DNA from: Sphingomonas sp.
Lineage (GTDB): Bacteria > Pseudomonadota > Alphaproteobacteria > Sphingomonadales > Sphingomonadaceae
NCBI RefSeq assembly: GCF_017745215.1
Contig: NZ_JAGHZV010000008.1
Span: 124,001-188,000, forward strand
Direction of reading: 5' to 3'
DNA: 64,000 nucleotides
Position numbers and translations under genes: made by a program. Below the pieces are notes generated by a model. It saw nothing but the letters and a program-made list of their open reading frames with translations, did no database searches and had not been told where the DNA came from. Within the stretch, counting starts at the first letter, position 1, and every line of letters begins with the position of its first letter. Shown one piece after another: positions 16,597-24,996 of the stretch.

Positions 16597-17340
16597 ATGG
16601 GCAACATTGGGGGCGACATTGCGGGCCAGCATGACGTAGGCGAACGCATCCGCGAAGGCATGGCGCGGCGACGAATGTCGCGGCTCCAGCTGGCCGATGC
16701 GGCGAAGCTGAGCGTGTCGACGCTCGAAAAGGGCCTGTCCGGCGAACGCCCCTTCACCCTGGCCACGCTGATCCGGATCGAGGACGCGCTCGGCGTCCGG
16801 CTGCGCAGCGCCGCCGCCCCCGCCGCCTCGCCGCAGGCCGCCGCCGATCTCGGCGCCTATCGCCGCGAGGGTGTCGACTGGCTGATCGGCTCGTACCTGA
16901 CGCTGCGCCCGAGCTTCGAGACGCCGGGCGCGGTCTACGCCTATCTCACCGAGATTTTCTGGAACGACGACGCCGGCCACCTCGGCTTCAGCGAGAAGGC
17001 GCGGCTCGACGCGCAGTTCGCGCAGAAGGGCGCGGTGTCGATGCCCTACCAGTCCGGCCACATCTATCTCGTCACCAACGAGCACGGCCAATACCGGCTG
17101 ATGACGCTCGGGCGCCCCTCGATCGCCGGCAACATGTATGGCCTGCTGACCACGTTGCGCTCGGCGCGGGGCGGCCGGCTGACGCCGGTGGCGGCGCCAG
17201 TGGCGCTGCTGAAATGGGATGCGGCGCGGCGCGGCGAGCCTGCGCTCGGGCTGGTCGCGGAAGGCCATGCCGCCTTCGCCGACTATCGCCGCGAAGTCGA
17301 CCGCGTGTGTGACGAGGAGTTCAGCGCACTCATCGCCTGA
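16597..17340 (+). CDS. XRE-family helix-turn-helix regulator with C-terminal sensor-like domain
   Basis: 247 residues from the ATG at 16597; in-frame starts at 16555 and 16471 exist and the choice is uncertain. Residues about 14-62 are a Cro/CI-type HTH (VGERIREGMARRRMSR, then LADAAKLSVSTLEKGLSGER). The C-terminal 150 residues have no family I recognise but look like a folded ligand or partner domain (YQSGHIYLV, YRLMTLGRPS). It is divergent from the acetylation operon with 159 bases between, so it may control that operon or itself. Confidence 0.75.
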   Translation: MGNIGGDIAGQHDVGERIREGMARRRMSRLQLADAAKLSVSTLEKGLSGERPFTLATLIRIEDALGVRLRSAAAPAASPQAAADLGAYRREGVDWLIGSYLTLRPSFETPGAVYAYLTEIFWNDDAGHLGFSEKARLDAQFAQKGAVSMPYQSGHIYLVTNEHGQYRLMTLGRPSIAGNMYGLLTTLRSARGGRLTPVAAPVALLKWDAARRGEPALGLVAEGHAAFADYRREVDRVCDEEFSALIA

Positions 17341-17564
17341 GCGCCAGGCCCGGGTCCCGCAGGCGCAACCGGAGTATCAGCGGATGCCCCCTCCCCGAGC
17401 GCGAGCAGACGGGCGACCCGGGCGAGGGGAAGTGGAGATCCTCGGCGACGAGATGGGCTCGCGGCTCTGGCCAGAGGGCGGTGCCCGTTCGGCAATTGAT
17501 GACGCACCCGAGCTCAGCATGACGCGCCGGCTCGACTTCGGCGCGGCAGGAATGCCCGCTCCGG

Positions 17565-20183
17565 CTACCGGTCCCCAGGCCCCAGCTTCTCGGCGAAGAA
17601 CGCCTTCACCCGCGCGGCGAAATCCTCGATGTTCGCCGGGCTGGTGAGGCCATGACCCTCGCCCCAGTAGCGGACATAGTCGACGTCCTTGTGCTGGATA
17701 TAGAGCGCGGTGAACAGCTCGTCGAACTGGTTCATCGGGAAGTTCGCGTCGAGGTCCGACTGCACCATCAGCAGCGGCGTGGTGATCTTCGCCGAGTTGA
17801 AATAGCTGCTGCTGCGGACGTACCAGTCGGGGTCTTCCCAGGGCACCGAATGCGCGGCGAGGGCATTGTTGGGGTACCACATCCGCCGACCGTCGGACCA
17901 GATCGTCTTGAGGATGCCGCGCACCGGGCCGAAGCTCGCGAAATCGCTGGCATAGTCGCTCGCCGACCAGCCCGCGACCGCGGCCTTGTAGCGTCCGCTT
18001 TCGGTGAGCGTCTTGAGCACGCTGAACCCGCCCTGGCTGATCCCGAAGAGCCCGACGCGGCTGGCGTCGCCAAGCCCCTCCTTGCCCGCCTCGTCGACCG
18101 CGACGTCGATCAGCTTGCTGAACCCGGCGAGCGCCTCGTCATGCGTGCTGACCAGTTCGGCGGGCGCGGCGGGGAACACGACGGTATAGCCCAGGCCCGC
18201 GAGGAACTCGGGCGAATAGACCTCCGGCACGCCCAGCGCCGTGGTGAAGGACGGCCCGCCCGGCGCGCCCATGCTGCAGCCGCCCCGGACCAGCGGATAG
18301 AGGTAGACGACGATCGGCCGCTTCGAGAGGTCCTTCGCCGCCGGATCGGTGGTCACGCAGGCCTGGAGGTCGTGGCCATCCAGCTTGTAGCGGATCTGCT
18401 GGCTCTTCGGCCAGCCGACCCCGGACAGGAAGGTGTTGAGCCGCAGGAACGGCGGCTGCTTGGCCCCGCCCTCGAGCCGCGACAGCGCGACGCCGTCGCC
18501 GTCGCCGCGGATCACCACCGCCGGCCCGCCCGAAGCGGCGACGACGCGCTCCTCCATCGGCACGACGCCGAGCGATGTGAAAGCGCCGCCGTCGAGGTCG
18601 AGATAGCCGTACTCCCGGGTCATGCCCGTCATGCGCTGGACGAGCGCGAGCCCGGCCTTGTCGGGCGATCCGGCGACGTCGCCGCCGTGCTGGCTGGGTG
18701 CCAGCAGAGGCGGCGTACCGCCGTGGCGGAGCGGCTGGGCGGCGATCACCATCGCGGCGCCGGGCGTGAGGTTCACCGGATCGGCGTCAGGCGAGAGCCG
18801 CCAGACCTTGCCGTCGGCGACGACGTAGAGCGCCTTGGGCGTGAAGGCGATCGGCATCGGCGACATCGTCTTGAGGTCGCCCGAGATCGTCCTCGGCGCG
18901 GCGCCCGGCTTGAGCAGCACCCAGCGGATCTTGACCGGTGCGGGCGGGGCATAGGGGCCCGCGGCGACGATCGCCGCAACGTCGTGCACCGGCGCCTCGA
19001 CTTCGATCGGCACGGCGATCCCGCCCGCGAGCGGGATCGGCGCATAGGCCTTCTTCTCCTCACCCGAGCCCGGCGTATAGAAATAGATCCAGCCGGCGAG
19101 ATTCTGGCCCTGCGCATCGATCGGCTCGGCCGCCGCGGTGCCGGGCGTGTAGCGGTAATAGCTGCCGTGCTCCCAGCCCTGGCCGGGCTTGCGTGCGTAG
19201 AAATAAAGCTGGTCCTGCGCGGCGTCCCAGATCACCGTCTCGGGCAGCACGTCGCAATCGGCGCAGGGGAGCCAGCTCTTGCCCGCCTGCGGACCGCTCA
19301 CCCCGGCGACCATCAGGTCGCGCTGGCCGACGACGGGGCGGAACTCGCTCGTCGAATTCGCGGGCAGGCCGCCGCGGCGCATGCCGGCGACGAAGCTGCG
19401 GCTGGGTGCCGCGCGGAGGTTGAGCAGCAGCCCCTCGCTCGCGACGCTCCCGCGACCCGTTCGCGCGTCGGCGACGACGAGTTGGCCCGGCTTGGGCGTC
19501 GCGGGCTCGGCGGCCGGTCGGCTGCGCAGCACGTCGGCCGTGGTGCGCTTGCCCTCGAACGCCGCGCTCCACTCGCGGCGCAGCGTATCGGCGGCGGCGG
19601 GGCGGAGGCGCGCGACGATCACCGGGTCGCGGTCCGCCGGCGCGACGCTATAGGCCAGCGTGTCGTCGGAGAGCCAGGTGACGCCGGCATCCTCGAAATC
19701 GCCATAGGGGGCATATTGCAGCGGGGTGAGCCTGCCGGTCGCGACATCGACCACGGCCGCGGTGGGCGTCCCCTCCATCGCGGTGATCCGCACCACCAGC
19801 CGCCCGCCCGACGGTGCGACGCCGATGATCTCATAGCCGCGCTTCGGATCGGGCCTGAACAGCGGCCGCGGCGCCTTCGCTCCGGGATCGAGCACCATCA
19901 CCCGCGCGCCGGCGCGGGCGTCGTCGATCCCATAGCCGATGCGCTCGCGATACGGCGGCAGCTGCTCGAACACGAACCGGCCGCCGGGCAGCGACACGAC
20001 CTCGCCGATGCTCTCGAGCTGCATCCGCTGCGCGACGGTGAGCTGGGGCTTGGGCGGGCCAGCAGGCGTCGGCGCGGGAGCGGGCGGCGCCGTGGGTGTC
20101 TGGGCTTGGGCCGCGCCGGCGAGAGTCAGCGCGAGGGCGGCGCCTGCGGCAAGGCCGAGGCGAGCAACGGTAACGCGAGCCAT
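17565..20183 (-). CDS. secreted S9 family (prolyl oligopeptidase-type) peptidase
   Basis: 872-residue serine peptidase with a signal peptide (hydrophobic 8-25, cut after AQA) and a Pro-rich linker. An N-terminal beta-propeller-like region of about 600 residues precedes a C-terminal alpha/beta-hydrolase domain. Catalytic triad: Ser in GISQGG near residue 714, Asp in DLDANFP near 811, His in GEGHGL near 842. ATG 20183 is 5 bases after the receptor gene's stop; the long upstream frame is composition only. Last gene of ECF module 1, so its substrate is probably a peptide taken up by the receptor. The gene order recalls lasso-peptide isopeptidase loci, but no lasso precursor or maturation gene is present. 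Confidence 0.88.
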   Translation of the reverse strand: MARVTVARLGLAAGAALALTLAGAAQAQTPTAPPAPAPTPAGPPKPQLTVAQRMQLESIGEVVSLPGGRFVFEQLPPYRERIGYGIDDARAGARVMVLDPGAKAPRPLFRPDPKRGYEIIGVAPSGGRLVVRITAMEGTPTAAVVDVATGRLTPLQYAPYGDFEDAGVTWLSDDTLAYSVAPADRDPVIVARLRPAAADTLRREWSAAFEGKRTTADVLRSRPAAEPATPKPGQLVVADARTGRGSVASEGLLLNLRAAPSRSFVAGMRRGGLPANSTSEFRPVVGQRDLMVAGVSGPQAGKSWLPCADCDVLPETVIWDAAQDQLYFYARKPGQGWEHGSYYRYTPGTAAAEPIDAQGQNLAGWIYFYTPGSGEEKKAYAPIPLAGGIAVPIEVEAPVHDVAAIVAAGPYAPPAPVKIRWVLLKPGAAPRTISGDLKTMSPMPIAFTPKALYVVADGKVWRLSPDADPVNLTPGAAMVIAAQPLRHGGTPPLLAPSQHGGDVAGSPDKAGLALVQRMTGMTREYGYLDLDGGAFTSLGVVPMEERVVAASGGPAVVIRGDGDGVALSRLEGGAKQPPFLRLNTFLSGVGWPKSQQIRYKLDGHDLQACVTTDPAAKDLSKRPIVVYLYPLVRGGCSMGAPGGPSFTTALGVPEVYSPEFLAGLGYTVVFPAAPAELVSTHDEALAGFSKLIDVAVDEAGKEGLGDASRVGLFGISQGGFSVLKTLTESGRYKAAVAGWSASDYASDFASFGPVRGILKTIWSDGRRMWYPNNALAAHSVPWEDPDWYVRSSSYFNSAKITTPLLMVQSDLDANFPMNQFDELFTALYIQHKDVDYVRYWGEGHGLTSPANIEDFAARVKAFFAEKLGPGDR

Positions 20184-20188
20184 GATGA

Positions 20189-23092
20189 TCACCACCCCTT
20201 GGTCAGGCTGAGCCGGATGAAGCGGCCGCGCAGGTCGTAGTTCTGCGGGTCGTAGCCATATAGCGTGTTGTCGACGAACGGCGGCTGCCGGTCGAAGAGG
20301 TTCTGGACGTTGAGGTTCAGCCGCGTGTGGCCGAGCAGGCCGGTATCGGCGAAGGCATAGCCGAGGTTCAGGTCGAACGAGGCGTAGCTCTTGATCGGCA
20401 CCGACGGCGCGACGCGATTGTCGTGCGACTTGCTGATGTAATCCATGAACAGCGTCGCGTTGAACCCGCCGATCGACCAGCCCGCCGAGGAGCGGACCTT
20501 GAGGTGCGGCACGTTGCCGGCGGTGTTGACATAGTCGCGCTGGCCCGCGGGCACGTCGAACAGATAGCGGAACACATAGGTGGCGTCGGTGCCGAGCTCG
20601 GCATGGCCCGGCCCCAGCGCGAAGCCGTAGGAGGCGCTCAGGTCGATGCCATTGGTGTTGAGCTTGGCGACGTTGCGCGTGCGCGCGTCGATCAGGATCG
20701 TCACGGGCACCGACGTGCAGCCGCCCGGCAGGCCGGTAGCGTTGCCGCCGAACGTCGTCGACGCGCAGAGCGCCGCCTGCTGCGCCGCGGTCAGCGAACG
20801 GTTGACGATGCCGAGGAAGGTCGGGTCGGACAGGCTCGCAGGCGTGAACTGCGGCACCAGGATGCGGTCCGAATAGGCGATGTCGTAATAGGAGACGCCG
20901 AGGCGCAGCCCGGGCACGCTCGGCGGCGTCCAGTCCGCGCCGAAGCTCAGCGTGCGGGCGTGCTCCTCCTTGAGCTGGTCGTTGCCGCCGTTGAGGATCA
21001 TCACGTTCGACCGCATCGTCGGCGAGAGCGGATCGGCGACCTGGTAGAGGAAGCTGTTCTGCTGCCCGGCGAGGTCGGTCGGGCTCGGCGCGCGATAGGA
21101 GCGCGAGGCGCTGCCGCGGAGCTTGAGGCCGTCGACCGGCACCCAGCTGATCCCGGCGCGCGGCACGACGACCTGGCCGAAGTCCGAATAATCCTCGCCG
21201 CGCACCGCGAAGCCGAGCTCGAGGCGGCGCAGCCCCGGCCTGGCGTTGGATGCGCCGAAGATCGGGACGACGAGCTCGGCGAACGCCGCATTGATGGTGC
21301 GGTCGTACGCCGAGCCGAAGGTCGAGCTGTACGCCGCATAATGGACGAAGTTCGACGAGCCAGCGCCCGCGAGCTTGATCTCGCGGCGCTCGACACCCAG
21401 TGCGACCCGAATGTCTCCCCCCGGCAGCGCGAACAACGGTCCGTCGGCGCTCAGCCGATAGATCCATTGCTCGCCCTTGAGGTCGTAGAGGTTGATGAGG
21501 CTGTTCTTCAGATAGTCGAGGATCGCCTGCGAATTGCCCGCGGGCGTCGAGAAGGGATTGAACGCCGTCGCGGTCGTCGCGCTCGCTCCCGCGGTCGCCA
21601 ACGAGATCGGATCGACATAGCCGGTCCACTGGTGGACCTTCTCCTGGCCGTAGGAGATCGCCGCAGTGATCGACCAATTTGCCCCCGGCTTGGCGATCAG
21701 CGACAGGCCGCCGCCGAAGCTGTCGGTGGTGATCCGCTGGAGCGTCGGGCCGACGATGTCGTTGGTGTCGACCTGCACCGTCACCGGCGCGCCGTTGCCC
21801 AGCGGATTGAGGTAATAGGGATTGAAGCTGTAGATCGCGACCGAGTTGCTGAACGGCGACAGGTCGCGTTCGTTGATCGTGCGCGACCAGCTGGCGTCGG
21901 CCTCGATCTTGAAGATCGACCCGATCTCCTGGTCCGCCAGCGCGACGACATTGGTGCGGCGCACGCGCGGATAGATCCAGATATCGTCGGGCGAGCAGAG
22001 GTTCTGCCCCGCGGTCGGCGTCGCCGTGCCGTTGAGCGCGAAATTCTGGCCGCCGACCTGGAGCGTGCCGGGCGTGCAGGTCATGGTGCGGCGATCGGCG
22101 CCGCCGTAGCGCCGGAAGTCGAGGTTGAACGCCGGACGGTCGATCGCCTCGAGCGGCGCCTGGCGGTAATGTTCGGCCGTCACCAGGAGGCCGCCGGTGC
22201 TCCAGCGCTTGCCGAGCGTCTGGCCGAGCACCAACTCAGTCAACCCGCCCTTGGTCACCGTGCCGAAGCTCGCGCGCGATTCGGCGCCGTCGAAATCCTT
22301 GCGCAGCACGAAGTTGACCACGCCGCCGATCGCGTCGGAGCCGTAGAGCGCCGAAGCGCCGTCGGGCAGCACTTCGACGCGCTCGATCGCCGAGATCGGC
22401 AGGTTCGAGACGTCGGCATAGGCGCCGGCGATCCCGCTCGGCGCGAGGCGGCGGCCGTTGACCAGCGTCAGCGTCGCGCCGGCCCCTGCCCCGCGCAGGT
22501 TGAAGGCGGTGCCGCCGTTGGCATTGGTGCTCGACGCCGTATCGCCCAGCCCCGCGCCGGCGGGCAGCACGCCGGTGTCGTTCGAGACGCCGCCCGCGAA
22601 ATTCTGCGGCATCGCGCGGACGATCTCGAGCGCGGTCGAATGGCCGTTGCGCTCGATCGCCTTGCGGTCGATCACGATCACCTGGCTGCCCACCGGCTCC
22701 TGGCCGTGGATGTTGGTGCCGGTGACGACGATGTCCTGGTCGGGACCCTCCGCGGGCGCCTCCTCGGCATCGGCGGTCTGCGGCGCGTTGCGCACCACCG
22801 CGATCGCGCCCGAGGTATCGGTGCGCGCGGAGAAGCCGGTGCCCGCCAGGATCGCCGATAGTGCAGCATCGGCATCGAGATTGCCGGCTGCCCCCGGCGA
22901 GCGCACGCCGCGCACTTCGTCGACCTTGTAGATGACCTGCCGCCCCGATTGGCGTGCATAGGCGTCGAGCGCGCGCTTGAGGTCCCCCGCCGCGATCTCC
23001 CAATGCCGTGACTGCGCAAACGCCTGCGCCGGCACGACCACCGCCGCGACACACACGCTTGCGAACAGGATCGACCCGTATCTTCCCGCCAT
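20189..23092 (-). CDS. TonB-dependent receptor with STN signalling domain (module 1)
   Basis: 967-residue outer-membrane active-transport receptor. Signal peptide 1-27 (cut after AFA). The STN domain (about 28-80, beginning HWEIAAGDLKRALDAYA) is the part that signals to a FecR protein. The TonB box DIVVTGTN is followed by the plug (NLRGAGAGATLTLVNGRR) and a 22-strand barrel ending in an aromatic residue (LTKGW). ATG 23092 is chosen for its GGGGGA ribosome site and signal peptide. Between FecR and this gene is an ECF-type promoter motif (23139-23168). The substrate is not known; the S9 peptidase downstream argues for a peptide. Confidence 0.93.
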   Translation of the reverse strand: MAGRYGSILFASVCVAAVVVPAQAFAQSRHWEIAAGDLKRALDAYARQSGRQVIYKVDEVRGVRSPGAAGNLDADAALSAILAGTGFSARTDTSGAIAVVRNAPQTADAEEAPAEGPDQDIVVTGTNIHGQEPVGSQVIVIDRKAIERNGHSTALEIVRAMPQNFAGGVSNDTGVLPAGAGLGDTASSTNANGGTAFNLRGAGAGATLTLVNGRRLAPSGIAGAYADVSNLPISAIERVEVLPDGASALYGSDAIGGVVNFVLRKDFDGAESRASFGTVTKGGLTELVLGQTLGKRWSTGGLLVTAEHYRQAPLEAIDRPAFNLDFRRYGGADRRTMTCTPGTLQVGGQNFALNGTATPTAGQNLCSPDDIWIYPRVRRTNVVALADQEIGSIFKIEADASWSRTINERDLSPFSNSVAIYSFNPYYLNPLGNGAPVTVQVDTNDIVGPTLQRITTDSFGGGLSLIAKPGANWSITAAISYGQEKVHQWTGYVDPISLATAGASATTATAFNPFSTPAGNSQAILDYLKNSLINLYDLKGEQWIYRLSADGPLFALPGGDIRVALGVERREIKLAGAGSSNFVHYAAYSSTFGSAYDRTINAAFAELVVPIFGASNARPGLRRLELGFAVRGEDYSDFGQVVVPRAGISWVPVDGLKLRGSASRSYRAPSPTDLAGQQNSFLYQVADPLSPTMRSNVMILNGGNDQLKEEHARTLSFGADWTPPSVPGLRLGVSYYDIAYSDRILVPQFTPASLSDPTFLGIVNRSLTAAQQAALCASTTFGGNATGLPGGCTSVPVTILIDARTRNVAKLNTNGIDLSASYGFALGPGHAELGTDATYVFRYLFDVPAGQRDYVNTAGNVPHLKVRSSAGWSIGGFNATLFMDYISKSHDNRVAPSVPIKSYASFDLNLGYAFADTGLLGHTRLNLNVQNLFDRQPPFVDNTLYGYDPQNYDLRGRFIRLSLTKGW

Positions 23093-23138
23093 CGTCTTTC
23101 CCCCGACCCGAGCGCTTTTCGCGCATTCCCTGGATTGG

Positions 23139-23168
23139 AGGACAAGCAAGCGTCACAATCCCGTAACG
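23139..23168 (-). promoter_or_regulatory. ECF sigma promoter, module 1, upstream of TonB receptor
   Basis: Read on the minus strand: CGTTACGGG - 12 bases - GCTTGTCCT, ending 46 bases before the receptor start. The same two 9-mers with the same 12-base spacing occur upstream of the sigma gene at 24738-24767 while the spacer sequence differs, which marks them as -35 and -10 elements. Confidence 0.75.
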
Positions 23169-23171
23169 CGA

Positions 23172-24131
23172 TCAGCTCGAAATGACGATTTCGTCCTGCC
23201 GAACCGTCATCCGCAGGCCATAGGCGTCCTTGAGCAGCCGCGCGAAGGCATCGACGTTGCTCGCCTGGAAGGCGCCGCCGATGCGGATCGAGGCGACGGC
23301 GGGGTCATCGATCACCAGCCGGCGATGGTTGTAGCGGTTGAACTCGGCCGCGGCTTCGGAGAGCGGCGTCTGGTCGAACGCGAGCATGCCGTCACGCCAA
23401 GCGAGCGCATCCTCGACGCGCTCGACCGACTGCGCCGCGACCAGCGTCGAGACGCCGCGGATGATCACGCGATCGCCCTTGGTGGCGGTGGCTGAAGCGG
23501 CGGCGCCGCCGCGCAGCGCGTCCTCGATTCGGACGCTGCCTTCGAGCACCGAGACGCTGACCGTGTCGCCGTCGCAGCGCACCGAGAATTTGGTGCCGAG
23601 CGCGGTGATCGTCCGCGAGCCAGCGTGGACGATGAAGGCCTCGCCCCGGCGCAGCGCGACTTCGAAATAGGCCTCGCCGCGATCGAGCCAGACTTCGCGC
23701 CGCGCGGCGCCGACTGCCGAGCGCACCTCGGTCGCGGTGTTCAGCTCGATCCGGCTGCCGTCGGCCAACGCGACGAGCTGGTGCCCGCCCACCGGCGTGT
23801 GGAAACGCGCGATCGGAACCGTCTGCGGGCGCATCAGCCACAGCGCCGAGCCGACCAGCGCGACGAGCAGCGACGCCGCCAGTGCAGCGAGCGCGATCCG
23901 TGCGGGCCGGCGCGATGCCGGTGGCGCAGCGACCGGCTCCACGGGGCCGAGCGCGCCGATGCGGTCGGCCATGCGCCAGCCGTGCTCGAGCCGCCAATAG
24001 GCGGCCTTGTGCGCGAGCGACGCCTCCATCCAGGCGCCGAACGCCGCTTCGTCGGTCGCGCTCCACGCCGCCTCCTCGCGGCGGCCCAGCCACTCGGCAG
24101 CGGCCTGTTCGACGGTGTCGGCCCGGCTCAT
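23172..24131 (-). CDS. fecR: FecR-type anti-sigma/sigma-regulator protein (module 1)
   Basis: 319-residue inner-membrane signal relay. A cytoplasmic N-terminal domain (DUF4880-like, WLGRREEAAWSATDEAAF...) precedes one membrane span (about 80-98) and a periplasmic FecR domain (TPVGGHQLVALADGSRIELN, then GEAYFEV and GTKFSVR). A C-terminal STN-like domain (FNRYN, then IGGAFQASN) follows. It receives the ligand-bound signal from the receptor's STN domain and frees the ECF sigma. Start is fixed by the ATGA overlap with the sigma gene. Confidence 0.92.
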   Translation of the reverse strand: MSRADTVEQAAAEWLGRREEAAWSATDEAAFGAWMEASLAHKAAYWRLEHGWRMADRIGALGPVEPVAAPPASRRPARIALAALAASLLVALVGSALWLMRPQTVPIARFHTPVGGHQLVALADGSRIELNTATEVRSAVGAARREVWLDRGEAYFEVALRRGEAFIVHAGSRTITALGTKFSVRCDGDTVSVSVLEGSVRIEDALRGGAAASATATKGDRVIIRGVSTLVAAQSVERVEDALAWRDGMLAFDQTPLSEAAAEFNRYNHRRLVIDDPAVASIRIGGAFQASNVDAFARLLKDAYGLRMTVRQDEIVISS

Positions 24132-24700
24132 GCGCCGCGCTTTCGCGACGATCGCTCGGCGAGGCTGGCGCGGTCGACCTTGCCGGTGCCGCCCAGCATG
24201 AAATCGGCGAGCGCGCGCATGCCGAGCGTCATCTGCTTCTCGACCGTGTCGATCCCCACGCCGAGCCGATCCGAGACTTCGCGGGTCGAGAGTCCCTCGA
24301 GCTTGCGCAACCGGACGACTTCGCGGCAGCGCGGCGGCAGCCGGTCGAGCCCGGCCTGGGCGCGGCGCAGCTCGTCACGAGCCTGGAGCTGGCGCTCTGG
24401 CGCGAGCGCGTCCATCGGCACCCCCGCCTCCTCGAGATCGGCGACGAGCTGGAACGACACGATCTGCGCGCGCTTGGCGCAGTTGATCAGGTGATTGCGC
24501 GCGACGGTGAACACAAAGGCTCCCGTATGCTGCGGCAGCCCCTCGCGGGCGCCGGCCAGCGCGCGTTCGTAGATATCCTGCCTCAAATCCGCGACATCGG
24601 CCTCCTCGCGCCAGTTGCGGCGGATGAACGATGTCAGCGACGGCTCGAGCGGGAGAACCTCCCCGCAGAACCAGTCCCTGAGCGTCGCGTCATTCACCAT
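24128..24700 (-). CDS. ECF sigma factor, FecI-like (module 1)
   Basis: 190-residue RNA polymerase sigma factor. Region 2 spans about residues 20-85 (ADLRQDIYERAL, GAFVFTVARNHLINCAKR). Region 4 (LPPRCREVVRLRKLEGLSTREVSDRLGV) holds the helix-turn-helix that reads the -35 element. ATG 24700 is preferred; earlier starts at 24724 and 24943 add sequence with no sigma similarity. A promoter motif identical in its two boxes to that of the receptor lies 37 bases upstream, implying autoregulation. Confidence 0.9.
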   Translation of the reverse strand: MVNDATLRDWFCGEVLPLEPSLTSFIRRNWREEADVADLRQDIYERALAGAREGLPQHTGAFVFTVARNHLINCAKRAQIVSFQLVADLEEAGVPMDALAPERQLQARDELRRAQAGLDRLPPRCREVVRLRKLEGLSTREVSDRLGVGIDTVEKQMTLGMRALADFMLGGTGKVDRASLAERSSRKRGA

Positions 24701-24737
24701 GATCCGGGGTATCCCTCCGGGCATATTTCCACGACCC

Positions 24738-24767
24738 AGGACAAGCGGCGCCGCGGAACCCGTAACG
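24738..24767 (-). promoter_or_regulatory. ECF sigma promoter, module 1, upstream of sigma gene
   Basis: Minus strand: CGTTACGGG - 12 bases - GCTTGTCCT, the same pair of boxes and spacing as at 23139-23168. It ends 37 bases before the sigma start. Confidence 0.75.
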
Positions 24768-24996
24768 TGTCGCGGATGAAAGGCTCTGGCGAGGCCTTTG
24801 TAAACGAGCGACCCGGCCTCGCCGCCAAGGGCGCAGCGGCGGCGATCCCGCCCGAAGTGATCGCCCGGCTCGGGCAGCGCCACACCGACGCTCGTACGAT
24901 GCCGAATAGCTGATCGCGTGATACCTTGCGATCGCTCGCGCACGGGCTAGGCCATCGGACCGGCGAATGTATCGCCGGGCTGCGCGAAGGTGGACG

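Noticed and set aside
17341..17564. gap between XRE regulator and S9 peptidase
   Set aside because: No gene, tRNA or convincing terminator found; frames here are short and without ribosome sites.
24776..24913. 45-codon frame between sigma 1 and the amidohydrolase, considered as a lasso/RiPP precursor
   Set aside because: No ribosome site, no plausible leader/core pattern, and no maturation genes nearby.
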